Of a stretch of 64,000 bases of DNA, positions 54,594-64,000 are shown in pieces. Under the pieces are notes generated by a model. The model searched no databases. It was not told the DNA's origin and saw nothing but the letters and a program-made list of their open reading frames with translations. This DNA comes from Adiantum capillus-veneris. Its lineage: Eukaryota > Streptophyta > Polypodiopsida > Polypodiales > Pteridaceae. Both the position numbers and the translations under genes were made by a program. The stretch is taken from positions 85,117,721 through 85,181,720 of the forward strand of contig CM043956.1 in NCBI GenBank assembly GCA_014529385.2, written 5' to 3'. Numbering within the stretch: the stretch's first letter is position 1; each line of letters opens with the position of its first letter.

Positions 54594-55656
54594 TTAATCA
54601 TTGTCATCGAAGGTGGAGGTTGATGGTGTATCCTCATTAGGAATGTCGATAGGTGGAGCCTGATCAAATGGAAGAAAATAATGTTTGAGCCGCCAACCAT
54701 TTACTCTGGTTTTATGAAGTTTTCCATTAGCTTCCATAAGCTGGTAACTCCCATTGGCATACTTTTTCCTTATGATTAAAGGGCCCTCCCATCGGAGTAG
54801 GAGCTTCTTATCTTTGTGTGTGTCGAAGCGATTGTTGTAGCGGAGCACCAACATTCCTTTCTTTAATTCTTTGCACCAAAGATGCTGGTTAAAACTAAGT
54901 CGTTTGTGCTCTGCCTTTGCGGCATAATAATTGATTGCTTCTTCTCTGTCTAGCTGTAGTCTTTCCAAGTCGAGGATGTGATCTCTCAAATGCATGTTGG
55001 GCCGTTGAAGCTGGCTTGCCATCACTCTGAAACTTTGTAGTTGCACCTCAATAGGCAAGATAACCTCCTTGCCAAATACCAAATGATATTGTGTGAACCC
55101 CAAAGATGTACCAAATGAGGTTCTGTAGACCCACAAAGCTGGGAGTAGATACTTATCCCAATCTCCAAGATGATTGTTAACCTGCTTGGTGATAATTTTA
55201 CAAACCATTCCATTCACTTTCTCAACTAGGCCATTACATTGAGGGTAATATGGTGAGGAGTGCCTCCTTGTAATGCCAAATTTGTGCATTAACTCTCCTA
55301 CCAAGTCTGCTCTGAAACCTGGCCCTCTATCAGAGATGATTTCTAATGGTGTGCCAAACTTGCAGCATATGTGATCATAGACAAACTTAGCTACCTCTAC
55401 CGCTGTGATTCTAGTAGTGGCTGTAGCTTCCGCCCATATAGTGATATAATCGACTCCCATGATGATGTAGAATTTCTGTGAGTTGACCCTAGGCAATGGT
55501 CCTATGGCATCTATACCCTATTTTTCAAATGGTCCATATGAAAGGATAGGTGTGTGGTTCAAGCATGAGTGACCAGGTGCTGGCCTTTTGACACAACTTA
55601 CATGTCTTACACCAGTGGTGTACATCATGGTTGAGGCTAGGCCATACAAAACCAGC
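54594..55656 (-). pseudogene. Tat-F integrase core and C-terminal part
   Basis: From 55496 the frame is open for 300 codons: Asp (G-V-D-Y), Asp (S-D-R-G-P-G-F), Glu (N-G-L-V-E-K) and the R-W-E-G-P-L domain, ending in an acidic tail. The D,D,E triad is intact. Upstream (55496-55656) the zinc-binding Cys half and core start are broken by stops and a shift. It is close to Tat-E1 10731-11700. Confidence 0.82.
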
Positions 55657-56475
55657 CTACAAGATTTTCCTACTTGTTATATCTACGGAAAAGTGACCAC
55701 CACAAACACAATCATGACAACTGGAGATTACCTCCGTAATTTCATTAGAGAGAAGGAATATTTGGTCCTTACCCTTACAATACAAACCATCATTGATAAG
55801 CCTATACCTTGTGGACTTCCGAGTAAGCCATTGATCCTGTCTTTTCATTAGATCCAGTGGACATTCCTCTGTTTCCAGAAAATGCATGATGTCAGGTAAG
55901 GCATCACTACATTGAAATAGAGGGAGCTTTATCTTTATAGCCCCAACCACCACTTCCTGCAGTATTTCTCTTTCTAGGGCATCAGCTTCATGGTTTTGAG
56001 CCCTTGGGATGTGGTGTAATTGAACTTCTTCAAGCTTTCCCAACAAGGTTTCTACACAGCTTAAGTGATTCCTCAAGCTAGGATTCTTGCATGTCCATAC
56101 TCCATTTACTTGCCTTACCAAAAGTAGAGCATCCCCAAATATGTTAAGGCACTTTACCCCTTGTGAGACGCACCATTGTAAACCCTTTGTTCGTGCTGCA
56201 TACTCGGCTTCATTGTTAGAATGTGATTTTAACAAATGGCCAAGCGAAAATACCTTGATACCCTTGTCATCAAAGACCATTATGCCTGCAGTTGCTTTGT
56301 CGGATGCTCGCTTGTAGGCTCCATAAAAGTAGAGAGAGTGTGCTCTTTCTACTACTAGTGGCTCTGGACGTGGTTGAAGTCCTTCCCCTTTAAATTTATT
56401 TACCTTCTTCTCAAAGTTTTGGTAGGTCATAAGTCCCCCCAAGCTTGCCCTTCTCATGCTTTCCACCTGTACCAT
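55657..56475 (-). pseudogene. Tat-F additional RNase H and integrase zinc domain start
   Basis: A 272-codon frame with the second RNase H. The first catalytic Asp (F-D-G-A in Tat-E1) is Tyr here (F-Y-G-A), while N-N-E-A-E-Y, F-G-D-A-L-L and H-E-A-D-A-L are kept. The integrase His pair (S-C-H-D-C-V-C-G-G-H) is at the end. A stop follows at 55657. Confidence 0.8.
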
Positions 56476-56623
56476 GTAGTCAAATTCTTGCAGACAAACT
56501 ATCCATTAAGTAATCCTAGCAGAAACATCCATGTGTTGTACAACATAGGGAAACATCTCATCCATGGTTAGAATCACAAATTTCTTAGGCAGCAAATATG
56601 ACCTAAACTTTGTAGTTGCAAAT

Positions 56624-57148
56624 CTAAGAGCTATGACTAGGTGTTCCACATGGGTCAAACCCTTTCTCTGCTACTATCATCATTCGATTGGAGAAGTAAA
56701 TTGGCTTCATGAACGATGTTGTTGTATCCTTTTGGAGTAGCAGAGCACGCAAGGAGTCATAACCCACGCTTGAGATGACATAGAATTTTTCATCCCACTT
56801 AGGTGGTGAGATAGTTGGTAGGGTGTCTAAGACCTCCTTTACCTTGTTGTATCGATGTTCGCTCTCCTTATCCCAGGTGAAAGTTGATCTTTGAGTGAGT
56901 TGTTGCAGTGGTAGAACATGTTGTGATAGTAGATGTCTGAATCTACTCAAGTACCTTACCTTTTGTAAAAAAGAGAACAGTTGACGTGTGGTTGTTGGTG
57001 AAGGTAGGGCTATGAGTGCGGACACCTTACTTGGATCGGCGTTGATACCTTTCTCTGAAATTTCATGGCCTAACAAAATGACTCTACTTTCCCCAATGTG
57101 GTATTTGTCCACATTTAATTGCCCACCTAGGCTTTGCAACCTTGCCAA
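56624..57148 (-). pseudogene. Tat-F RT thumb and RT-linked RNase H
   Basis: It continues RT after a stop at about 57149, with I-L-L-G-H-E-I and K-V-R-Y-L-S-R-F. The RNase H part has S-L-R-A-L-L-L-Q and Y-F-S-N-R-M-M, then is lost by a shift near 56640. Confidence 0.78.
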
Positions 57149-57151
57149 ACC

Positions 57152-57835
57152 CTAAGTTACCTTTTCTAAGTGTGAAGTGCGAGGGCTATATATACAAAAA
57201 TCATTAATGAACACTCTTATGGATGTTCCAAAGAACGGTTGAAAGACATATGTGACATATCTTTGGAATGGGACAGGTGCATTTGTGAGACCAAATGGCA
57301 TAACCCTGTATGCAAAACAACCCCATGGTCTAATGAAAGTGGTTTTTAGCTGATCTTCTAAGGCTATGCGTATTTGAAAATACCCGGAATAACCATCACA
57401 CACGGTGGAGCATTCAAAACGCGCCACTTCATTCAAAATTTCATCCAAGAAAGGGAGAGGAAAATGGTCTCTCTTTGTAGCTGCATTTAGTGGTTTGCAG
57501 TCAACGCAGACCCTCCACTTACCATTGTTTTTAGGTGTCACTACTACGGGTGACACCCACTCTAAGTTTTCTACAAGATAGATGAACCCTGCTTCTAGTA
57601 CCTTCCTTACCTCGGTCAGGAGTGCCTTTTCTTGCATGACCCCCAGCCGTCGTAGCTTTTGCACAACTAGTTTTACCCCTTCCTTCAACTTAATATGGTG
57701 TTCCACTACTGTAATACCTATGATTCTTTCATAGTTCTCAATAAAAAGGTCAGAAAATCCCATCAACATTTGCAAAAAAATATCTTTCTCCTCAATTGTT
57801 AATTCCGTAGACAACATACCCTTCAACCTACTTTC
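57152..57835 (-). pseudogene. Tat-F reverse transcriptase fingers and palm
   Basis: An open frame of about 224 codons with V-S-P-V-V-V-T-P-K-N-N-G-K-W-R-V-C-V-D, R-D-H-F-P-L-P-F, M-P-F-G-L-T-N-A and V-F-I-N-D-F. The YxDD box is F-I-N-D, against F-I-D-D in Tat-I, so a catalytic Asp is lost. The frame is otherwise well preserved. Confidence 0.82.
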
Positions 57836-58720
57836 TCATCGGCTAGGTGATTTAGTTTCCTCTTCATTGCATTGCCCTTTTGGTGACGGATCACCAATTG
57901 TGCTTACCCTTTGTGGATCCTTCATGATGATACCCATCACATCGATGGAATTGTCACTTTTGTCGATGGATGTGGTCTCCTCCTCAGAAGTGGAAGACTC
58001 ACTAGTGGTTTCATCTGCTGATGTCTCTAGGTCCATTTGATTCTGCTTGCCAATCTTCGTGTCATAGTAGATTCTTACTAGTCATGTGTAGAAGGATAGT
58101 GCCCCCTTAGTAGGCATTACAAAAACATCTACTTCTACCTCAGTGTTAAAAGCTGTTATCTTCATAGCACTTATCACACCTGCACATTTTACTTTTGCGT
58201 TGTTTTGCTATCTTTGCCTTTCATGAAGAAGGACTGTCAACCTTGAGCCCTAGCCGAAGCATCATAGTTTCACTCATCACACAAATTTGTGCACCTCCAT
58301 CAATGTAGGTGTTCCAACCCTATTACCTTTTATGTTGACGTCGACAATTGGAAGGATGTCATCCATGTTGCAACCCGAAATTGCTCTGGCTACCTTTGCT
58401 TTGGAGCGCCTTGTACTTACCATTTTGGACCATTGCTGCCTTACCTTTGGTGTGAGATGTAGTAGTTGTGGCCATGTAATCTTTGGTCCTTGCTCTGCCA
58501 CATCCAATGTTAGATCATAGGGCCTAGAACTTTCCCTTAACTGGAATTCAGTGATGCCTAATTTTCGTTGTGGCCTTGATGGCCTCTTGCTAGTCTCTCC
58601 TTTCATGCTTCTCTCTTCATCAGATTGTGTATCTTTCTCCCTCCTAGATCTTTTTACAGTCATGGCTTCAACTGGTTCTACAAAGGTTACCTTCTCCTTA
58701 CCCTTATCCCTCTCGTTCAC
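57836..58720 (-). pseudogene. Tat-F protease and linker (broken)
   Basis: A charged stretch (58720-58330) leads to the protease, where a shift near 58320 moves I-D-G-G-A-Q-I-C-V-M into another frame. The Asp-Gly-Gly-Ala active site equals that of Tat-I. After several stops, an acidic Ser/Thr/Glu-rich linker (58036-57836) precedes RT. Confidence 0.75.
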
Positions 58721-58772
58721 TCTAGGTGGATCGACTACTACGGCCTTCCTTTCTCTTCTAGCCTTATGATGT

Positions 58773-59723
58773 TTACAGGCAATCAGGTGGTGGTGCTGGT
58801 GGAAGAGGTGGAATGGGTGCTTGTGGTGGTGCCTGGGGTGGACGTAGAATTTGTGTAGGTGGGGCTAGTGCTCGAGGTGGGGGTGTTCTCTCTCTAGGGG
58901 GGTGAAAATTGGTTCCTCCTACCTCCTCTATTATAGTTTTGTCGCGGTTTGGGACAGTAGTACATACCGTGAGCATCTTGTCCACAGTTGTAGCAGTGAT
59001 ACTCCCTGTTTTGTCATCGTGCTCTTCCCGGGTCTTGATCTCTTTCTTGATTCCTTCCTTGCTGTATCAAGTGGACAGAAAAATTCTACAGTTGGTCAGT
59101 AATATGGGCCAACATATCTTGTTGGTCATTTCTTACCCCAAGAGCCGGTGGTGGTGGAGGAATGGTGGTTGTTGGTCGACGCGATATTCCTACTTTGGTT
59201 GACTCAGTTTCGTTGGCTTTCATCCGCAGCTTCTTGTCCTTAAGGCAAACAATCTCGACAGCTAACTCGTTTGTAGCCGGGAATCTACCCTTCACCTTCT
59301 GCTTGAGAAGCGGACATAAGCCATGCGTGAACCGGTCCTTTTTTAGGAAATCGGGCCGATCTTCTCCTCTTGCCAGTGATTCAACCCACTGTTCCCACAA
59401 ATCCACAAATTTGGACTCATAGGTGGCATATTCGAAACGACCCTCCTGCTTCAAGTCTCTCAACTTGTCCCACAGCTTCTATGAAGTGGTACATCCCCCA
59501 AAGCGCCTCTTAAAAGAAGTTTTTAAGGGCTCCCAGTCATCCTTAGTTTCTTGTGGAAGTGCGTTGTACCATGACCTAGCTTCAAGCTTCATGAGATGCT
59601 TAAAGATTCTAAGCCAGGATTCATTTGTATCTTTGTTGCTTACTACACATGCTACTTCGAAGTCATCTAGGAAATCTGTTACCAAATCTTTCCTTTAAAT
59701 GTTGGAAATGCTACACTTGCCAT
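58773..59723 (-). pseudogene. Tat-F Gag (broken)
   Basis: The start is the ATG at 59723 (M-A-S-V-A-F-P-T-F-K-G-K). A ten-base loss against Tat-E1 shifts the frame after twelve codons. The rest follows in pieces with TAG at about 59464 (Glu in Tat-E1) and TAG at about 59086 (Gln in Tat-E1). It ends in the Pro-rich linker at 58773. The knuckle is C-Y-N-C-G-Q-D-A-H. Confidence 0.78.
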
Positions 59724-59821
59724 GATTACTGAGAGAGAGAGATAGAAAGACACACTGCTTAGCTTGCAATCAAAAGTTTTCTTTTTCTTTTTCTTTACAC
59801 AAGGAGGCGTGTATACCCTTT

Positions 59822-60031
59822 TTATACCACAACATAGATTAAAATCTCAAATGGTACATTGCCTTGTACCAAAGGTAAGACAAATGGCTGATCTAATGCC
59901 AGAACCTCAAAGAATCACTCCCTGGTGTCGATGACGTGCTGGTAGTGAGCCTTCAAGTCTAGTATTACCTTGATTGATTGTACTCGTATCGAAATGTGTG
60001 ATCTGCCTTGAGGTAAGTTGTATTGATTCAT
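59822..60031 (-). pseudogene. Tat-F sORF3 (premature TGA)
   Basis: It matches Tat-E1 sORF3 from M-N-Q-Y-N-L-P-Q to F-E-I-L-I-Y-V-V-V. A nine-base in-frame loss and one TGA lie in the middle (about 59915). The end region D-Q-P-F-V-L-P-L-V-Q-G-N is conserved. Confidence 0.6.
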
Positions 60032-60048
60032 GTGGAGCTTAGAGGTGC

Positions 60049-60273
60049 TTAGTCACTCTCCAAGCTTGTGGGAGACAATGGTGTTCTTTCCTGAAACAAG
60101 CTCAGTAGATACCTGGTCTCTCTAGTGAGATCATGAGCATGTGCTTCCGTTAGCTGTGCTGCAGCATCAGGTGCGACTTGGAAACTCACTGTGATAATTA
60201 ACTCGGAAAATTGAGTTACCCAATTCTCGAAGTAGAATAGTGTTGATTCTCTATTGTGCAGAGCTCCCTCCAT
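60049..60273 (-). CDS. Tat-F sORF2 (74 aa), unknown function
   Basis: Intact and near-identical to Tat-E1 sORF2: same start M-E-G-A-L-H-N-R-E-S, same length, same acidic Ser/Pro tail. It is one of the few undamaged frames in Tat-F. Confidence 0.6.
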   Translation of the reverse strand: MEGALHNRESTLFYFENWVTQFSELIITVSFQVAPDAAAQLTEAHAHDLTRETRYLLSLFQERTPLSPTSLESD

Positions 60274-60384
60274 CTTGTTGTTGCAGGGTAGTTGTAGATT
60301 GTGGACATGGTTTCGACTTTCTCCTTCTTCTTCTTGGCACCCGGCCTATATATATACACTGATTTTGGCGTGTTGGTTGACTCT

Positions 60385-60514
60385 CGCACTATAAATCGAT
60401 TACCGTTACGCCTGGCACTCGATCTTCAATGGACATGTGGAGTTCGTCTAGTTGTGCTTGGAGCTTTTCTTCTTTTGTCATCGAGTTAGCAAACCCTGCT
60501 AACCATTCATCCAT
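60385..60514 (-). pseudogene. Tat-F sORF1 (truncated by a stop)
   Basis: It starts M-D-E-W-L-A-G-F-A-N and keeps the charged helix. A stop takes the place of Gln after 42 codons. The rest continues as degenerate sequence to about 60290. Confidence 0.55.
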
Positions 60515-60567
60515 CCACAAAAGTTTAGGGGTTTCAGTCTTGTAAACTAGAGGGTTTCATGAAAGGA

Positions 60568-60585
60568 TCCTCGGTGGGGGCGCCA
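60568..60585 (-). other. Tat-F primer-binding site
   Basis: The minus strand reads TGGCGCCCCCACCGAGGA, six bases from the LTR start. Confidence 0.75.
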
Positions 60586-61520
60586 AGAAAATGATGACCG
60601 GAAATGACATGCCATATGGGGTGGCCTCTACACCACACATAGCCTAAACATCCCCAAGCATTATCTGAAGGTAGGAGTAATCCTATAGGTAGAGAGGGGC
60701 ACCACCTAGCATAAGTGCGTCTAGGACGCAGAAATGCATAACCTAGAGTAGAAAAAGTGAAAGGATCTCTAGGTAACCAACATGAAATGGTGATACAGAA
60801 AACGTCCGCATGTAGAAAATTCCTAGTCAACAATCACGAGTATGTGTACGAGGGAGGTATGTGACAAGGTCGGAATGGAGTATACTGATTGATTGGAGAG
60901 GCCGCACATGATGGAGCACAAATAGGGTGATATACAAGAGACGGAACATCATGAGAATGTGGGAAAACAAAACTCAGGAGAACAGAGAATGGACCCGAAA
61001 GAACAAGACAACATTGCACCCTTTTATTGGCGATGATGATACTTACAATTGGTGGTCTTGATGGTTACAAACCTGACTCTTGGCACTAGGGATGCATGAT
61101 GGAATGCGAGTGCCATATGGTGCATGGCGAAGTTGGAGTTAGTGGGAAGGTTAGGTGAGGGAAAACATCAAGACGATGCATCCATCGACGACGTCAATCA
61201 CCAACATCGAGAGCGGCCCAAGGTAGCATGGTGTGGATGCACTCAATCCTAGCATGCTCATGTTTCCTTGTGAGGAAGTGGTGACTGCTTTATGTGCATG
61301 GAGTGGTCCTGACTAGTAATTCAACCATTGTGTGGTGGATAATGGGGAAAATTGTGATGATGCCAATGCTAAAATGCCCAAGCTTGCAACTCAACATGAT
61401 GCCATGAGCTCTGTAGCTTGGGGTGCATTATGTGCTTAGTGGCACTTAAAATGTAGAGTGCATGGAGCTAGTGTGTTCCTCCTTCACTTGTCTCTCCCAC
61501 TTTTTTCTTAGCAGAGGCCT

Positions 61521-61529
61521 CTTTATATA
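61521..61529 (-). promoter_or_regulatory. TATA box of Tat-F 5' LTR
   Basis: TATATAAAG on the minus strand, with the same surrounding AGGCCTC as at 36370-36378 in the 3' LTR. Confidence 0.5.
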
Positions 61530-62453
61530 GTCTTGATAGGTGGTCCTTACCCAATGGTCCTTGATAATATCCATTGGTCATTGTAGAAGGTCTAGCTGCC
61601 TCTCTAGTAAGAGAGATAGAGAGAGAGAAGATAGAGATAGAGAGAGAGGAAAGAGTGGGATGGGGAGAGTTATTTTTACAATTCATTAGCCACTAGCTAG
61701 GTTAGGGAGGAGTGGAGTTCAAGGAATTTACAACGGTTTTGTTGATGGTTCGGGTGGTCGGTGTGAGGTTTAAAGCTGCCAGAATTGGTAGCTGCTGCTG
61801 CAGGAAGCCGAGATGCTATGTGTTACTCCCTCTCGCTACCGGCCAGGGTGTGCCTTCAATGCCACTCCTTATTTTGGTGTTGGCAGCGCGTGAGCTGGCC
61901 ATCTTTGTTCTCTTTGGCGTCGATGTTGATTATTCATTTTTCTTTATTTTTCGGTGTGTGCGTATATGCATGTGCGTGTATGTGTATATATATGTGCATG
62001 CGTATGTGCTTGTGGATGTATGTAATTGTGTGTGCGAGAGTGTTTATATGAAAAGAGTTGTGAGTGTGTGTACTATTTGTATGGGTGTGTATATTCTATT
62101 GCGTAAATACTATTTGTATGTATGTGTGTCAAATGTGTGTGTGTGTATGGATTTTGTGTGTGCCGTGTCGAGCAGTTGTGTGTGGGTGTGAATGAGTGTG
62201 CGTGGGAACAAGAGAGAGGGGGGAAAGAAAGTAATTACTTATATATACATATATATTTTTATTTATTTATTTATTTATTTATTTATAAACTATATATTTT
62301 TTCTTATCGTGAACTGGCGATGGTGACACAGAGAGAGAACGAGAGTGAGAGAGGGAGGGAACGCGGTGTAGGGAGAGGGAGGGTGTGAATGGGTGGGTGT
62401 GAGTGCGTGTGTGTGTGTGTGTGTGGGTGTGTGTGTGTGGGTGTGGGTGTGTG

Positions 62454-62456
<3 letters not shown>

Positions 62457-62492
<36 letters not shown>

Positions 62493-62920
62493 GTTTTACC
62501 TGCACCTGCGGGCCTAAACGAGAGCGCCAGAGATAGAGGGTGGCGGTGCCTGCGTCTGCACAGGCCTACGAGACAGAGAGAGAGAGATGGGAGCGAGCTG
62601 CCTTCGGGGGCCTGAACTGGGAGAGGGAGAGAGAAAGAGAAAGAGAGAGAGAGAGAGAGGGGGGGGGGCGGGTCGCTGTTATGCATGCCTTCTGGATGAC
62701 GAGAATGTCAGAGAGAGAGAGGGTTATGGTGAGCTCGCGAGGGGAGGGGTGGGGGGAGTAAGAGAGAGGGAGAGTAGCTTCAAACTGTGTCTAGCTGCCT
62801 TTGGGCTTGTTGACAGAGGGCACAAGAGAGAGAGATTTGTTTTGGGCTCCTGGCTTGGCCGACAACAAGCGAGAGAGGGGGGGTTTTGTGTGCCAACAGG
62901 GTGGGGTAATGGTAGGGGTC

Positions 62921-62976
<56 letters not shown>

Positions 62977-63058
62977 GCTAGCCTTCAAGCTTGTGGTCTC
63001 CACACACACACACACACACACACACACAATAGTGAGGGGAAGAGAGAGAAAGAGGAAA

Positions 63059-63114
<56 letters not shown>
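62457..63114. repeat. Microsatellite cluster in the Tat-F 5' LTR
   Basis: GA tracts at about 62457-62488, 62924-62968 and 63064-63114, and a CA tract at 63001-63028, in the same order as in 53557-54180. Confidence 0.92.
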
Positions 63115-63116
<2 letters not shown>

Positions 63117-63478
63117 TTATTGACCTTAGGGCGCGGTGGTCCGCCGGTGGGGAAAAACAAGAGAGAAGAGAGGGAGGGGAGTGTGTGTGCGTGGGAGCGA
63201 GGTAAGAGAGAGAGGGATGGTTGTGGAGAATAATGAAAGAGAGAGAGAGAGAGAGAGACTTAAAAAACAAAACGACGGCTCGCCCTAGAAAGAAGGTGGT
63301 TCTTTTATGTGCCCTTCGGGGTTTGGTGGCAGTGATAATAAGGAAAAAGTGCTATTTTTTTGTGGTTTTCTTTACCTCCGGCTCCTCAAATGGTGATTAA
63401 TGTGGTTCTTGGTTTTGAAAACTGAGAACTTTAAACTCTTAGGCCGGGCTAGAGGGAGGTGCGGCTAACCCGGTGTCA

Positions 63479-63495
63479 ATGGGTACATTTCCTAT

Positions 63496-63542
<47 letters not shown>

Positions 63543-63781
63543 AGGTGATAAGTTCAAGACTCATCAAATTAGACCTTTGAGCTCTCTTAGGTTTGTTCAT
63601 ATCAAGTTGAAACTTCTCCTCTGATTCATTTTGTGTGTGTGTGTGTGCGTGCGCGTGAGAGTATGATTCAAATTGGGATAAGCTTTCTATTCCCAAGTTG
63701 ATGTTAAATACAAAGTCTGCAACTTCCATGCTCAACAATAGTAGAGACATACATGATGCACACAACAATGGAAACCTTTCT

Positions 63782-63830
<49 letters not shown>

Positions 63831-64000
63831 AACAAGTGATAAGTGCAAGATTCATTGGATTACACCTTTGAGCACTCGTAGGTTTGTTCCTATCAAGTTA
63901 AAACTTTTGTTCTCATGCATTTGTGTGTGCACACGAGAGTATGATTCAAATTGAGATAAGCTTTCTGTTCCCAAGTGTGGTTAATCTCTTACTAGGTTTT
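63479..64000. repeat. Tandem repeat, unit about 290 bp, with CT microsatellites
   Basis: The stretch from gtgataag(t/g) at about 63544 recurs at about 63836 with the same order: (CT)n, a conserved 100 bases, a GT patch, then AGAGTATGATTCAAATTG. Each unit has a CT tract (63500-63539 and 63783-63828). Tat-F is inserted in an adjoining unit, whose other half is 35367-35440. No ORF. Confidence 0.75.

Larger units (their letters stand above)
35441..63478 (-). mobile_element. Tat-F: Ty3/gypsy Tat-type element, 28 kb with nested insertions
   Basis: The outermost element of the right half. ATGG at 35437-35440 and 63479-63482 is the target duplication, and both flanks belong to one repeat unit. The 5' LTR is 60592-63478. 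The 3' LTR is 35441-37083 plus about 53390-54540, because Tat-I sits inside it. The internal region (54541-60591) has leader ORFs, Gag, protease, RT, RNase H, a second RNase H and integrase, all broken. It shares its coding plan, primer-binding site and purine tract with Tat-E1, but the LTR sequence is different. Confidence 0.82.
60592..63478 (-). repeat. Tat-F 5' LTR (about 2.9 kb)
   Basis: The plus strand starts TGATGACCGG and ends CGGTGTCA. Its first 1.65 kb match 35441-37083 and its last 1.1 kb match about 53390-54540. A minus-strand TATATAAAG lies at 61521-61529. The tail (62457-63114) is a microsatellite cluster. No gene is seen. Confidence 0.85.

Overview
The window looks like heterochromatic or intergenic DNA from a large land-plant nuclear genome. 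Almost everything identifiable is a retrotransposon. I see Ty3/gypsy elements of two main lineages, one Ty1/copia element and one LINE, embedded in long GA/CT and CA/GT microsatellites. No host gene, tRNA, rRNA or CRISPR array could be supported. A seed-free plant such as a fern is a guess from the microsatellite-rich LTRs and the mix of elements; a k-mer or BLAST placement would decide it. The element names used here (Chromo-A/B/C, Tat-E1, Tat-E2, Tat-F, Tat-I, Copia-J, Ty3-L) are my own labels.

Left part (1-29391). Chromo-A (1-2867, +) is the integrase/chromodomain end of a chromovirus plus its LTR. Chromo-B (6495-about 21060, -) is a longer relative. Its integrase is split by Tat-E1 (9139-15944, -), which has two near-identical LTRs. 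Tat-E1 lacks protease and reverse transcriptase and reads Gag straight into RNase H and integrase. Ty3-L (23289-24360, +) is an integrase remnant of a third Ty3 lineage. It is followed by two small overlapping ORFs (24948-25375). Chromo-C (25553-29391, +) is a 5'-truncated chromovirus with a 3' LTR.

Middle (29392-35440). A LINE on the minus strand has a coiled-coil ORF1, an APE-type endonuclease, an RT with YADD and a zinc knuckle. ORF1 and ORF2 share one frame and are separated by a single TAG; one further TGA lies between EN and RT. The LINE sits between GA microsatellites.

Right part (35367-64000) is a nest. Tat-F (35441-63478, -) lies in a tandem repeat of about 290 bp and is bounded by ATGG duplications. 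Tat-I (37084-about 53389, -) lies inside the 3' LTR of Tat-F. Copia-J (46882-52731, -) lies in the leader of Tat-I, with GAACC on both sides. Tat-E2, a solo LTR (51144-52714) bounded by ACGC, lies inside an LTR of Copia-J. A TTAA-flanked element with CACTA-type ends (45043-46353) also sits in the Tat-I leader.

The most unusual signal is a family of about 70-aa ORFs in the leaders of the Tat-type elements, between primer-binding site and gag (13593-13811, 59822-60031, 52912-53124, 46638-46849, 46395-46616), and also free-standing at 24948-25375. They share a pattern ending in P-(F/V)-(I/V)-L-P-L-I near the middle and S-F-D-V-x-I-F-V-L-F at the C-terminus, although the elements around them have diverged. 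In Tat-E1 and Tat-F two more conserved leader ORFs precede this one, giving a chain sORF1-sORF2-sORF3-gag.
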